A stretch of DNA of 64,000 bases, from the NCBI GenBank assembly GCA_025594325.1, contig JANHCV010000001.1, positions 2,604,001-2,668,000 on the forward strand, read 5' to 3'. The stretch's first letter is position 1. Each line of letters opens with the position of its first letter. Source of the DNA: Blastocladiella emersonii ATCC 22665 (lineage: Eukaryota; Blastocladiomycota; Blastocladiomycetes; Blastocladiales; Blastocladiaceae). The position numbers and the translations under genes are program-made. The notes beneath the pieces are model-generated. The model was not told the origin of the DNA, did not search any database, and saw nothing but the letters and a program-made list of their open reading frames with translations. Of this stretch, positions 44,043 through 55,442 are shown in pieces.

Positions 44043-44915
44043 GATGCAAAAGCGCTTGCCGCTGATGAATCACATGAACAAGGTTTTCCGGCGCTTCGAA
44101 GAAGGTTGTGACGTCACCGCGGCCTGCGCCTCATCGCCACCGCGACGCCTGTCAGCGCGGCAACGCCGACGGCCGCCCAACACGGCGATGACGACGGCAG
44201 CGCAGCGCGATGCACGCGGGTTGATGGATCGTCTCGCGATGGACGCGTTGCACGAGGAGGCCAGCTCGGCAGGGAGAATGTAGTGTTGCTGGGATCCCTC
44301 CCGAGTTGCCGTCGGATGCCGCTGCAGCGACGCGCGTGTGTCCGACGGCGCCGACCACCTCCACCACCGTGGCAGCGTCTGGTTGGCTGCTGTACGCTCG
44401 GGTGGCTGAGCAACAGCGGCGGGGAAGCGGCGTCGGGGTCGGGGTCGGCGGAAACCCCAACGGAATGTGATGTCTCAGCTCGATCACGGCGCCGAGCCAG
44501 GCGCCCAGGGACTCGACGCCGCCCCTATAAAGCAGCACAGCGCCCCCCGCCGCCCACGCTCTCTCCTGCTCTCCCCCACCCCGATCGTCTGACCTCATCC
44601 TCACCGATCTGCCCCCCGGCCTCTCGACAGCACCAGCGCCCATCCCGACGCTCCAGTGCTGCACGGCCGACCGACTCTAACGTCGCCAAACTGTTCTCGA
44701 ACGGTCTCTTTTCCAAGCACAACGCTCATGTACGCCGCACTCCGCCTCCCTCGCCGAGCTTACCTCCATGAGCGCTGTGCTTACGATCGCCCCCTCGCCA
44801 CCGATGTAGCGCGGAAAGAAGCGGGTCGCCGGTGACATACGAAGTGCTTGAACACTCTTCCTCTCCCCCGCTTCCACTACCTCCCCCTTCCTCTGCACCC
44901 CCGACTCGACCAACC
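44043..44915 (+). promoter_or_regulatory. INO1 promoter and leader
   Basis: 870 bp between the element and INO1. TATAAAG at 44526-44532. A GTACGC (44730) to GATGTAG (44810) pair could be an 81-nt intron in the 5' leader, since the ATG lies 385 nt beyond the TATA box. No coding frame convinced me. Confidence 0.4.
44526..44532 (+). promoter_or_regulatory. TATA box of INO1
   Basis: TATAAAG in the sense orientation; the only such site upstream of INO1 after the element. Confidence 0.5.
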
Positions 44916-46604
44916 ATGTCGCCGCCCGCCAACGCTGAGCTCTCGGCCACCGCCGCCGCCGCCGCCGCCCACGCGGCCGCCGCGCCCAAGTTCTCGGTCG
45001 CCGCCCCGAACGTGGCGTACGAGGACGGCAAGATCGTCGCCGACTACGCCTACACGTCGACCAAGGTGCACAAGACGGCCGACGGCCGCCTCCGCGTCGA
45101 GCCCGTCACCACCAACTACAAGTTCACGACCGACGCCAAGGTCCCGCGCCTCGGGTACGTTTTTTCACGCGAGGTGTGTGCGCCCGTGCTGCGCGACTGG
45201 AGCTAACCGCCGCCACCGACCCACTCCCACGCACACAGTGTCATGCTCGTCGGCTGGGGCGGCAACAACGGCTCGACCCTGACGGCGTCCATCATCGCCA
45301 ACCGCAACCAGCTGTCGTGGGAGACGCGCGAGGGCACGCAGAAGGCCAACTACTACGGCTCGCTCGTCATGGCGTCGACGGTCAAGCTCGGCGTCGACGC
45401 CGAGGACCCGACCAAGGAGATCTACGTGCCCCTGCACGACATGCTGCCCATGGTGCACCCCAACGACGTGGTGATCGGCGGCTGGGACATTTCGGGCCTC
45501 AACCTCGCCGACGCCATGGACCGCGCCAAGGTGCTCGAGCCCGACCTCCGCCGCCAGGTCCGCGACGAGATGCGCGCCATGGTCCCGCTTCCGTCGGTCT
45601 ACTACCCCGACTTCATCGCGTCCAACCAGGAGGAGCGCGCCGACAACGTGCTGCCCGGCAACGACAAGCAGGCCCACCTCGACCGCCTGCGCCAGGACAT
45701 GCGCGACTTCAAGGCCGCGCACGACCTCGACAAGCTCGTGGTCCTGTGGACCGCCAACACGGAGCGCTTCGCCGACCTCGTCGACGGCGTCAACGACTCG
45801 GCCGACAACCTGCTGGCCGCGATCGCCCGCTCCGAGGACGAGGTGTCGCCGTCGACCGTGTTTGCCGTGGCGTCGATCCTCGAGGGCCACACGTTCATCA
45901 ACGGGTCGCCGCAGAACACGTTCGTGCCCGGCGTGATCGAGCTCGCCGAGCGCCACCGCGTGCAGATTGGCGGCGACGACTTCAAGTCGGGCCAGACCAA
46001 GGTCAAGTCGGTGATCGTCGACTTCCTCGTCAACGCCGGCATCAAGCCGCTGTCGATTGCGTCGTACAACCACCTCGGCAACAACGACGGGCGCAACCTG
46101 TCGGAGCACAAGCAGTTCCGGTCCAAGGAGATCTCCAAGTCGTCGGTCGTCGACGACATGGTGGCGGCCAACCCGATCCTGTACGCGGACGGCGAGCACC
46201 CGGACCACATTGTGGTGATCAAGTACGTGCCGTCGGTCGGCGACTCGAAGCGCGCGCTCGACGAGTACAACTCGGAGATCTTCATGGGCGGCCGCAACAC
46301 GCTGTCCATGTTCAACACGTGCGAGGACTCGCTGCTCGCGTCGCCGCTCATCATCGACCTGTTTGTCCTCGGCGAGCTCTTCTCGCGCGTCCAGTACCAG
46401 GCCGGCGCCATGGCCAAGCCCGACTTCCTCCACTCGGTCCTCTCGCCCCTCTCGTACATGCTCAAGGCCCCGCTCGTCCCCGCCGGCACCCCGATCATCA
46501 ACTCGCTCCCGCGCCAGCGCAACGGCCTCGAGGCCTTCCTCCGCGCCCTCGTCGGCCTCCCCGTCAACAACGAGGCCAACCTCGAGTACAAGTGCTTCCA
46601 CTAA
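44916..46604 (+). CDS. INO1: Inositol-3-phosphate synthase
   Basis: Exons 44916-45154 and 45239-46604 (84-nt intron, GTACGT, CTAAC branch); 534 residues. Splicing completes the NAD-binding loop [17 protein letters not shown]. Other hallmarks: [84 protein letters not shown] and SSVVDDMV. Converts glucose-6-phosphate to inositol-3-phosphate, the first step of inositol and phosphatidylinositol synthesis. The intron position right before the dinucleotide fold keeps the frame. Confidence 0.95.
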
Positions 46605-46731
46605 GCACTCGCTCTCTCCCCTTGATGTTCTTTTCTCATACAACGATCTGAGGCAGCCTCGCTCTGCTCTCTCCATTCTTTCTTTCCTACCACCCTCGTT
46701 CGTGTGCCACACAAGACTCGGTTGAATGTAT

Positions 46732-49396
46732 TCACGACAGCCCGAGCGCATCGAGCGCCTGATCCACGTCCGTCGGCGGCGGCGCGAGCAGCCCGAACCC
46801 GCGCGGCGCGGGCAGGTCGTTGACGCTGCGCGTCGTGCCCCACCGCGGCGGTGCCACGGGCCGCCGCAGCCGCGCGACGCTTGCCTCGCTGTTCCCAAAC
46901 GACGCGGGCCGGTGGAACCCGGGCTGCTGCTGCTGCTGCGGGGGACCGCCCCACGGCGACGGTTTCGACGGCGACCCGCGCACCTCGTCTTCGTCGTCGT
47001 CGTCATCGTCCGACGATAGCCCGGCCACACCCCCGCCGCTGCGGGGCGCCGCCGCCGAGACCCCGTTCCACCACTGCGACGCGAGCGAGGCCGCCGACTG
47101 CGTGAGCGACGCGACGCCCAGCGGCCCCGATGGCGGTTTCGGCGACCGCGAGTCGACGTCCATGGGCTCGGCCGCGGGCGGCGAGTACGCAGCTGCCGCG
47201 CCCGCGGGGTACGCGCCGCGGGGCGGCGACGCGAACGCGGTCGGAAACTTCTCCTCCTCCTCGTCGTCGTCGAGGATTCGGACGGGTCGGACGAACACGG
47301 GCGGGGCGCTCGGCTTCAACGCTTCGTCGCGTGCCGCGTGCGCCGCCGCGGCCGCCGCGTGCCGCTTGGCCTCGCGGTCGTCCCACGCGGCGCGCGCGAG
47401 GTTGCGCAGGAGCGGGGCCGCCGCGGCCGTCGCGGTGCGCGGGTCGGACCCGGGCACGCCGAGGGCGAGCGGCGCCGCGTGGATCTGCGTCGGGAGGTTG
47501 CCGAACCGCGGGTCCGCGTCCATGCGCGCGCGGAACGAGCTCAGCGTGCCGAAACCTTGGGGCCGCTTGACGAGCGACGGGTTCAGTGCGGAGGCTGGCG
47601 GGGCGAAGACGGGGTTCACGCCGCCGGTACGCGCGCGGGAGGGTGCGGCGGGAGCGGGGGCAGGGGCGGAGGGCGAGGCGCCGAGCGACCATGACGAGAT
47701 GCGGTCCATGAGGTTCTGCGTCGCGGTGCGCGGCGAGGTCGGGGAGACGGGCAGGCGGCGGCGCGGATGCTGCTGTCCTCGGTGGTCGGGCGAGTGTGGC
47801 GACGCGGAACGGGACGGGGAGTGCGACGGGTCCGAGACGTCGGCGGGCGTCAGGTTGAGCCGCGCGAGCATCTCGGCCGGCGTCAGGTGCCCGCCCGCGG
47901 GTGGGCCGCGCAGGTACGCGCCCGCGTAGCTGATCAGCGCGTTGTACTCGACGGACCACGTCCGGTGCTACGGTCGTGGCGTGAGCGGGGGGGGGGGGGG
48001 GGGGGGGTTTGCGGGGGTGTGAAGGGTGGTGTAGCGTACCACTAGCGCGAGGAGGGCTGAGGCAGCGACCGCGCCCCAGAGCCACGCCGCGCGCGACGCG
48101 CCGAGCGGGCTCTCGCTGTCGCTGAGCGTCAGGGCAAACACCTGGAGACCGAGAACGAACAGCCGCGGGATCATGCACAGAATCTACACCGCACTCGGGC
48201 GTGAGCTGCCGTCCAACCGCAAACCAGTACCGCGATGCGAACCCGATACCGCGCGAGCGCGCGCCCAAAGATCCGGTAGTAGAAGGCGCGCGACGGGTGG
48301 TCGCGGTAGTGCCAGCGCGCCGCGTACATGGGGTTGCGCGCGAGCTCGACGAACGCGTACCCGGCGACGAGCCACGTCGACCAGCTGGTCCATTCAAACT
48401 GCGGCGGCGCGACCACGCCGGCAGCCACGGCGGCCACCCAAGCGCCAATGATCCACGGCGCGATCGCCGCAAAAAGCATGAGGCCGAGGTGCCACGCGCG
48501 AATGGGCACGGGCACGCTCGTGACGACGGCGAGGCTCAGGTGCGGGAGCCCGGGGAGCGCGGCGCCGTTGCGGCCGGCGGCGGTGCGCTGGTGGTCAACA
48601 AACCACTCGTAGTGCGACGCCCAGTACCGCGCCAGGTTGCGCTCGCAGTCGCCGCACAGCCAGTCGAACGTGGACTTGTCCTACGCGTGCACAGCGGTTA
48701 GCGGCGAAGTGCGGTGGTGTGAACGACGCGGAAGAGAACCTTCTCGTCCTCGCGCACGAGCGTCGTGCGGATATAAATCTCCTGGTTCTGGAGGCAGTTG
48801 CGGCACAGGACCGCATCCGCACGGGTCGCGGCGGGCGGCTTGGTCGGCCGCGCCGCCCGGAGCGGGTCGGGCACCGAGTAGTACAGCGGCGGCGGGTTCT
48901 GCGCGGGATCGGAGAAGGCCGAGAGGTCGGCAAACTCGCCCGACTAGAAGCATATGGTCAGCGATGGCGCAAGGTCGCCCCAAGGAAGCACGCGCACCTC
49001 GTCAAATGCATTGGTCGCGCCGCAGTGCGGACAGCACCACGGTCCAGCGGCCAAGTGTTCAGGCTCGAGGTACGACCGCGTCGAGCAGTAGAAGCAGTCA
49101 ACGGGGACGAACGCCGGCCCGTCGGGGCTCGATGGACGCGAGTGTGCGCCCCGGCTCCGCCACCACCGCCAGAGGTACAGGACGACGACGGCAGCGGCGA
49201 CAATCGGGACCAGGCTCGATGCAGGGATATCGTCGAGGGCTGCTGGCTGGTCCCCTGCTTCGGCGGAGTCGGTGGTGGTGGGGAATGCAGCGCTCAGCCA
49301 GTCGGCGGCTGCTCCCAGCGGGTCGTCGAGCGAAGCCCACTCCCCGGCGGCGTCCCATGCCCGCAGTACTGATGGGAAGAGCGGTAGTTGGTCCAT
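46732..49396 (-). CDS. IMA1: IMA1/SAMP1-like inner nuclear membrane protein
   Basis: Five exons: 49396-48998, 48943-48740, 48680-48231, 48183-48040, 47967-46732; 810 residues. An N-terminal membrane helix (about 62-78) is followed by a zinc domain with CFYC (101-104), CCPHC (121-125), CRNC and CGDC pairs, the IMA1 N-terminal signature including CLQNQE. Several more helices follow (LGLMLFAAIAPWIIGAWVAAVAAG, LFVLGLQVFAL), then a 400-residue Pro/Ser-rich tail. Family role: links nuclear envelope to heterochromatin and the cytoskeleton. Intron 2's donor (GTTCTC) is weak and could instead be GTCGTT 12 nt on; intron 3 is only 47 nt; intron 4 carries a run of 21 C (minus strand). In-frame ATG 49405 is possible. 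Confidence 0.7.
47987..48007 (+). repeat. Homopolymer run of 21 G inside an intron
   Basis: Uninterrupted G tract in the plus strand, C tract in the sense of the IMA1-like transcript, between donor and acceptor of intron 4 (48039-47968). Confidence 0.9.
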
Positions 49397-49574
49397 GGAA
49401 TACATTGCAGCGAGTCGCTGGCCGGAATAGCGGGCCGAGCGAGGTCGCGGGTGGAGGGAGGAACCGCTCACCTCCATCGCCCACTCGAGCACAAGTATGA
49501 AACAGCAATGTGATGTGTATGAGCATGCTAAACGACAACTACGATAGGATTCCCGTTCGGGATGAGACAGCAGC

Positions 49575-52562
49575 TCAGTGCGCTGGCGGCCGCGGGACGG
49601 GCGGGAGGTGCGACTGGCTGAGCGAGTGGGCGAGCCCGAGCGACGGCGGCGGCGTGACGCTGGCCATCCTTGGCGGCGGCGTGGACGACGATCCGGCCGC
49701 CTGCGCCGCTGCCGCTGCCGCCGCGGCCGAGGCCATGGCGAGCTTTGGCGGGGGTGTTGGGGGCGCCGCGACTCCGCCATCACCACCAGTCGCGCCAGTG
49801 GTGCCCGTGGTCGCGCCCGACAGGTACACGCCGGACTTGGACCCCTTGACAGCGTTGACGAGCTCGGCGAGCGCCGAGTGGACCTCGTCGGCCATGGCGG
49901 GCGGGTCGAGCCCGCGCACGCGCAGGGTGAGCCGCTCGAGCCGCTCGGCCGTCATGGCGTACCGCGACGACGACGGCGGCAGCTGCGCGAGGAGCTGAAG
50001 CAGGTTGATGCTGTTGCCGAGCAGCTGGTTGCGCGTGGCCGCCTCGAGGTCGCAGAGCGGCGACGGCGACGGCCCGCCGTTCGAGCTGCAGGCGTCGACG
50101 CTGGCGCGGCACCGCACGAGCAGATCCATGAGCTCCTGCGTCGCCACGTCGAGGCGCCGCTCCTGGCCCGCAGCGGAGCTCGAGGGCCCGCCGCCGCCAC
50201 CGACGGCACCGCCCGCGGGGGCCGACGTAGACCCGCCTGCGGCAGCCGCCGACGCTGCCGTGTCAATGGACATGAGCGCGGCCGAGCTGCCGGACCGCCG
50301 GCGGTACGCGCTGGGCGGTCCGGACGCCGTGACGGGCGAGCCGGGCGACCCTTCGCGGCCGGGCGCGCCGCCACTACCGGCGCCGACGACGTGCTGGAGC
50401 GCGCCGCGGAAGAGGTCGGGCGCGGGCGACGCGGGGCGGGGCTTCTTAGCGTGCCCGTCCTTGCTGCGGGAGATGTTGACGTAGCAGCTGGGGACCCATC
50501 CCTGTGTGCCGCCGCTCTCGACGAGGAGCCAGTGCTGGTACCCCTTGATGAGCTTGAGCGAGTCGCCCTTCTTGATGGACAGCTCGTTGGGCCCGATCTT
50601 GTCGTAGTCGAACAGCACGCGCCCGTGCATGCCCTCGATGCGGTCCTCGCCCTTGTTCTCCTCGACCAGGCACCCGGCGGGCACCCACCCGTGCTCGCCG
50701 CGCTTGTCGACGACGCACCACCCGGTGCTGCGCGACCGGATCACCACCGTGTCGCCGATGATCAGCGACAGCTCGTCGGGCCGCTGCGCCTTGTACTCGT
50801 ACACGGCCACCGCGCGCGACGACTCGGTCGGCGCGGGGAGCGCGGCGGCGTTGGCACCGGACGAGGATGACGAAGGCGCGGCAGGCGCGGGCTGCTGCTG
50901 CTGCTGCTGGCTGTTGTTGCTCGCGTGGCGGCTCTCGACGTCGTCGGCCACGCGGATCGGGTTCATGGAGCCCGAGCCGCCGCCGCCGACGTTGATCGGG
51001 AGCACGGGGCCCTGCGAGCTGTGGAGGGCGGCGACAACGCTGGCGGGTGGCGGGAGCGCGGCGGGGAGGGGCGCGTTGAGCTGGGGCGGTGTGCCGGGGG
51101 ACCCGTTCGCGCCGCCAGCGGAGCGGTACTGCATGGCGGCCGACTGCTGGGTCGCGTAGACGGCAGTGGGCGGCTCGGCGGGGGCCTCGCGCGACATGGG
51201 CGAGTGGACCTGCTTGATATGGCGCATGACAAAGTAGGGTTCGGGGCTGGCGGGGGCCGTGACAAAGTACTCGTTGTAGACGCGCAGCGGGTACTCGTCG
51301 TACCCGAGGCACCGCTCGTTGCCGCTGGCCGGGATGATGAACAGTGCGTACTGCGACCAGTCGTCGTGGATCTTGTACTTTCGCAGCGCCACGGGCAGGA
51401 ACATGCTGCACGTCTCGTCGCGGTGCACCTTGAACGACTTGTACCCCTCGTGCGTGCGGTTCTGCAGCCGGTCGCCAAACACCTTGATGGTCCCGAACGT
51501 TTCCGTGTCGCCCGACGGCAGCGAGCCGGCCGAGGCCAGCGCGATGCTGCCCGTCGGCGACCACGGCACGCCACCCGACCCGGCGCCCGTGGCCGACACG
51601 GCGCTCGGCAGACTCGGCACGCTGTTGGAGATGCCGCCCGTGGTCAGCGAGCGCGTGAGCAGGGTCGGCGACTTTTTGCGCGTCGGACCCGACGAGCCGC
51701 CCGACGACTGCTGCTGCTGCTGGAGGCGTTTCTCCTTTTCGAGGATGCTCTGGTACTCCTTGTTCATGGTGAGCACCGGGTTAAGGTCGTCCTTGAGGCG
51801 CTGCAGCTCGGTGTGGAGCGCGGCGATCTCGTTGTTGACGCGGTGGAGTTGCTCAGCTACGGCGATGGTGTGAGATGGTGCGGGTCGGGGGGGTTACGAG
51901 GCAGGAGAGCGTACATTGTTGCCGAAAGGCGTCGACGAGCTTCTTGGGGTCCACGTCGCTACCGTGGTGGTCGAGAAACGAGAAGAGCGACTTTTTCTTC
52001 TCCGAGGGAGCAGACTACAGGCAAACGATGGGTCAATGACATGCTCGCGTAGCAGTTCCCGGCCAGAGAAGTGGCGTACCTGACGGCCGTGGTCAAACGA
52101 CTCGGGGACTAGATGCGGCGGCACGAGTCAGTCATTGAGACGCCGAGAGTCTTACACGAACACGAACGCACCAATGGGGACAAAGTCGCCGACCTCGATA
52201 GGCACGCCGTGGGCGCGCTTGAGCGAGTAAATGGCCTTGAGCATAGCGATACGGACGCCGACCTTTTCGATCCCGAGCTCCTGCAGCAGGTCGTCGCTGA
52301 GGTGGACGAGCACGTCGCCCGAAATGTCGTTGTCGAGGAACCGGCGGTCGTACCCGGCGAACCCGGCCGACACGACCCACGCCGCGACGCGGCTAATGTC
52401 CCACGCCGTGACGTGGTTGCTGTCGACGATAGCCGCGCCCGCCGACGACGTGGACGCAGAGGCCGACGCGGATGCAGCGGCAGCGGCCGACGCCGAGGCG
52501 GTCCGCGGCGGGAGTGCGCTCGCCGGCAGCGACGAGGCGAAAAACGACAGCGGCGTCGCCAT
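49575..52562 (-). CDS. STE50: STE50/UBC2 MAPK adaptor (SAM-RA-SH3-SH3)
   Basis: Four exons: 52562-52172, 52108-52080, 52014-51915, 51856-49575 (introns 63, 65, 58 nt); 933 residues. SAM domain about 53-118 (WDISRVAAWVVSAGFAGY, LLQELGIEKVGVRIAMLKAI), a coiled linker, Ras-association domain about 293-390 (TIKVFGDRLQ, YKSFKVHRDETCSMFLPVALRKYKI), SH3-1 about 521-572 (AVAVYEYKAQRPDELSL, GEHGWVPAGCL) and SH3-2 about 584-636 (VLFDYDKIGPNELSI, WVPSCYV), then a Pro-rich tail. The SH3 pair is the basidiomycete form (UBC2), absent from ascomycete STE50. Role: couples Ras/Cdc42 inputs to STE11 kinases in mating and filamentation. Exon 2 is a 29-nt microexon. Confidence 0.88.
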
Positions 52563-53340
52563 GGTCACGGGCACGCCCGGGGCAAAGTCCGAGTGGTTCA
52601 GGTGTCGCGAGAGCGCCAGCGTGGACGGTGCAGCGCGGGGATGCGCGGGCGGATAGGTGCAAAAGATGCGAGCGTGTAGGGCGCTCACGCGCGAGGTGTG
52701 GCGAAGTTGTGGCGGCGCAGACGAGACGCGCTGGAACGGCGGTGGCGACGGCGTTCCCGAAGCAGCCGAGAGCGAGCGTCAGCGGGGCCGTTGATCCGAG
52801 TCCCGCGCCGGGAGTCGAGTGTGGCGACGCGACGTGGGGACGCTGGAGGAGCACGCGCGCGATGGGGGGACGACACGCGCGCGACGGCGGAGGAGGGTGC
52901 AACGGGCTAGTGGTCGCAGGCCACGGCACGTTGCGGGTAGTAGTGGAGGTGTGCGCTTATGGAGAGCGACGGCGAGGCACGAAGAGGTTGGGCGAGGCCG
53001 AAGCCGGCGACGTGACCGCAGCCGCGCCACACGCTTCTTCTTCCATGTGTGGCGCGCCGCGACCATCACTCTTCTCGCTCAATCCGATGGTCATGGCCAT
53101 GGTCGTGGAGCCTCAACAAGCAACCCGACGGCCATGGCCACGGTAACAAGTATGCAAATTAATGGACGGTTACACACAAAACTAAACGTGTTGCTGAGCG
53201 CGATCTACGCTCGAGGATACAAAATGGGAGGGAGGAGGCCCCGCGAGCGACAACTCGTGTCGCCCGCAACACAAGGGCAGGCAATACAAAACACACAAGG
53301 AGCACTAGGTAGTAGCGTGCTCGGTAGTAGTAGTACTAGT
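52563..53340. other. Intergenic region upstream of STE50
   Basis: 778 bp between the STE50 ATG and the stop of the sugar transporter. GC-rich to about 53080, then more AT-rich towards the transporter's 3' end. No gene seen. Confidence 0.4.
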
Positions 53341-54699
53341 CTAAGCGGCCGCCTTCTCGTCCTTGGCCGAGACGCTATCGGTCTCGCGGATAAAGAAGGC
53401 GAGGACGGACGCGACGCCGAAGCAGACACCGGCAAGGAGCAGGCCCCACGGGAGGCCCTGATCGCCGAGCCCACTGCGCATCGCCGAGATGACAAAGGTG
53501 ATGATGAGCTGCGGCGAGCAGATGAAGAGGTTGAGCTGGCCCATCTGCATGCCGACGTCCGACTGCGACTTGCCCGCGTTCTGCTTGCCGACGATGGCGA
53601 ACGGGAACGAGTTGACGGCCGAGATCGGGACGGCCATGACGAGCGCGACAATGTACCCGAACGTGTGGTTCTGCGGGCCGAACTTGGCAAGGACCAGGAA
53701 CACGGCGCCGACCGCGAGGCAGAAGGCGTACGGCACGCGCATGCGGCGGATCACGCCGTACTGGAGCGCGAGGGCGAGACCGAGCGAGAAGGCGGTCTGC
53801 AGGAGGTTGGCGAAGATGCCCGACTCGCCGTACACGGCGGTACCGTCCTTGTACAGCTGCTGCTGCGCCTCGGAGCACCCGGCGTCGGCCGCGAGGCACC
53901 CGCCGTACACGTTGCGCGCGAACCACGTCGACGACGTCGGCCACCACGAGAAGAGCGCCGCCCACGAGAAGAACTCGATGGCGCACACCAGCGCGACCGT
54001 CGGCTGCATCTTGGGCACCGACGCGAACACCTCGACGAAGACCGACCCAATCGACGACCCGCCGTTGCGCGCCTCGGTCTGCGGCTTCTCCTTGACGGCG
54101 AGGCACACGGACGAGATCAGGACGACGTTGAGGGCCATGACGATACCGAACAGGCGGGGCAGCTCGCTGGGCTCGCCCGTCCACAGCAGGCGCATCAGGC
54201 CGAAGCCGAGCATGCCGCCGACACCCTGGAACAGCGCCGACATGAGCTGGACGGTCGCCTGCTGGCTCTCGGGCACCTGGTCCGAGCAGAAGGCGCGGAG
54301 CGGCGTCTGCATCACGTTGATGGTGATGTCGAGGCAGATGAAGGCGAGGAACCCGACGACGGTCTTGGCGGAACCCATGAGGTACGAGAAGGCGAACACG
54401 GCCGAGGCGACCATGGTGAGGAGCAGGCCGGCGACGATGAAGGGCCGGCGACGGCCGTACTTGGAGGTCGAGCGGTCCGAGATGGCGCCGACGATCGGGG
54501 CCGTGAAGAAGCCCGTGATGGGGCCGAAGATCCAGATGAGCGACGCAAACGAGCCCTCGAGGCCGTACGACTCGAGCACGGGCGTGGTCACGCCAAACTC
54601 GGTCGACCAGATGGCCTGGATGGCGATCCACGGCGCGGCGAGGACCGCGAGCTTGAAGATGCTGAGCCGCTCGAGCTCCTGGGGCTTGGTGTCGGACAT
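53341..54699 (-). CDS. Sugar:cation symporter of the GPH/sucrose transporter type (MFS)
   Basis: Single exon, 452 residues from the ATG at 54699 (the frame extends upstream but is a low-complexity leader). Twelve membrane helices. Typical of plant and fungal SUT proteins: QAIWSTEFGVTTPVLESYGL, IWIFGPITGFFTAPIVGAISDRSTSKYGRRRPFI with the RxGRRRP loop, FAFSYLMG, DITINVMQTPLRAFCSDQVPE, SWWPTSSTWFARNVYGG. Fungal relatives carry sucrose or maltose with protons. Substrate here is inferred. Divergent from the GH15-like gene across 743 bp, hinting at a shared sugar-use function. The leader contains GGT/GGA triplet runs (54712-54780, plus strand). Confidence 0.8.
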   Translation of the reverse strand: MSDTKPQELERLSIFKLAVLAAPWIAIQAIWSTEFGVTTPVLESYGLEGSFASLIWIFGPITGFFTAPIVGAISDRSTSKYGRRRPFIVAGLLLTMVASAVFAFSYLMGSAKTVVGFLAFICLDITINVMQTPLRAFCSDQVPESQQATVQLMSALFQGVGGMLGFGLMRLLWTGEPSELPRLFGIVMALNVVLISSVCLAVKEKPQTEARNGGSSIGSVFVEVFASVPKMQPTVALVCAIEFFSWAALFSWWPTSSTWFARNVYGGCLAADAGCSEAQQQLYKDGTAVYGESGIFANLLQTAFSLGLALALQYGVIRRMRVPYAFCLAVGAVFLVLAKFGPQNHTFGYIVALVMAVPISAVNSFPFAIVGKQNAGKSQSDVGMQMGQLNLFICSPQLIITFVISAMRSGLGDQGLPWGLLLAGVCFGVASVLAFFIRETDSVSAKDEKAAA

Positions 54700-55442
54700 G
54701 GCGGGCTGTGGCGGAGGCGGAGGCGGCGGCGACGTGGCGGTGGAGGTGGAGGTGGAGGTGGTGGAGGTGGTGGTACAGTAGTGGCGGCGGCGCAGCCACG
54801 GAGGAAAGGGAAGGGTCGACGATGAAAGATGAGAGAATCGAAGGGTCGATGGGTCTATCGTGAGAGCTGCAGCAGTACGGGCGTGCCCGCCTTTTGTAGG
54901 CCCCGCGAACATGCAAGGTCCGATGCGCCATCTTCCGCCGCGACGCGCCTCTACTCCTCGCCCTCGCGACCGCGCTCAAACTTTGAGTTCGCCCGGGTGT
55001 GGCGACGGCCGGTTTCGCAGTTTTCAGCACGGTGGCCAATGGGCGTCTTGCTTGCCCGTCGCGGTTTCGCCCCGGGCCCTTGTCTTCCTTGTTCCACCGC
55101 CGCAAACACCCGAAAGTCGCTGCCCTGGTGACTCTCCGTCTCGCCGCAATGGCCACCCTCGTCTCGTCGTCGCCGACCCTCGCTCCCACGAGTCTCACAA
55201 CATCACGACCAAGACCTGTACGCGTCCATTCCCATCATCTTCGAGTTGTCACGTCGCGTGGGCCTCCTCGGCGCGTGCGACTGCTCCCCGGACGACGATG
55301 TGGTGTGTGCTTGTGGCCACACGTCGCCCTCTTCCCGCGGGATCAGCCTTGCCATCACAGCGCATGGGGCCTCTCCTCCTCCCATCATGCAGACCCACAC
55401 TCACGCCCCGCAACCCTGTTCCGGCGCGTAGAATCCATCAAC
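54700..55442. promoter_or_regulatory. Divergent region sugar transporter / GH15-like hydrolase
   Basis: 743 bp. GGAGGTGG-type microsatellite at 54712-54780. An open plus-strand frame from 54999 joins the hydrolase frame but has an implausible composition, so it is taken as leader. Confidence 0.4.
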
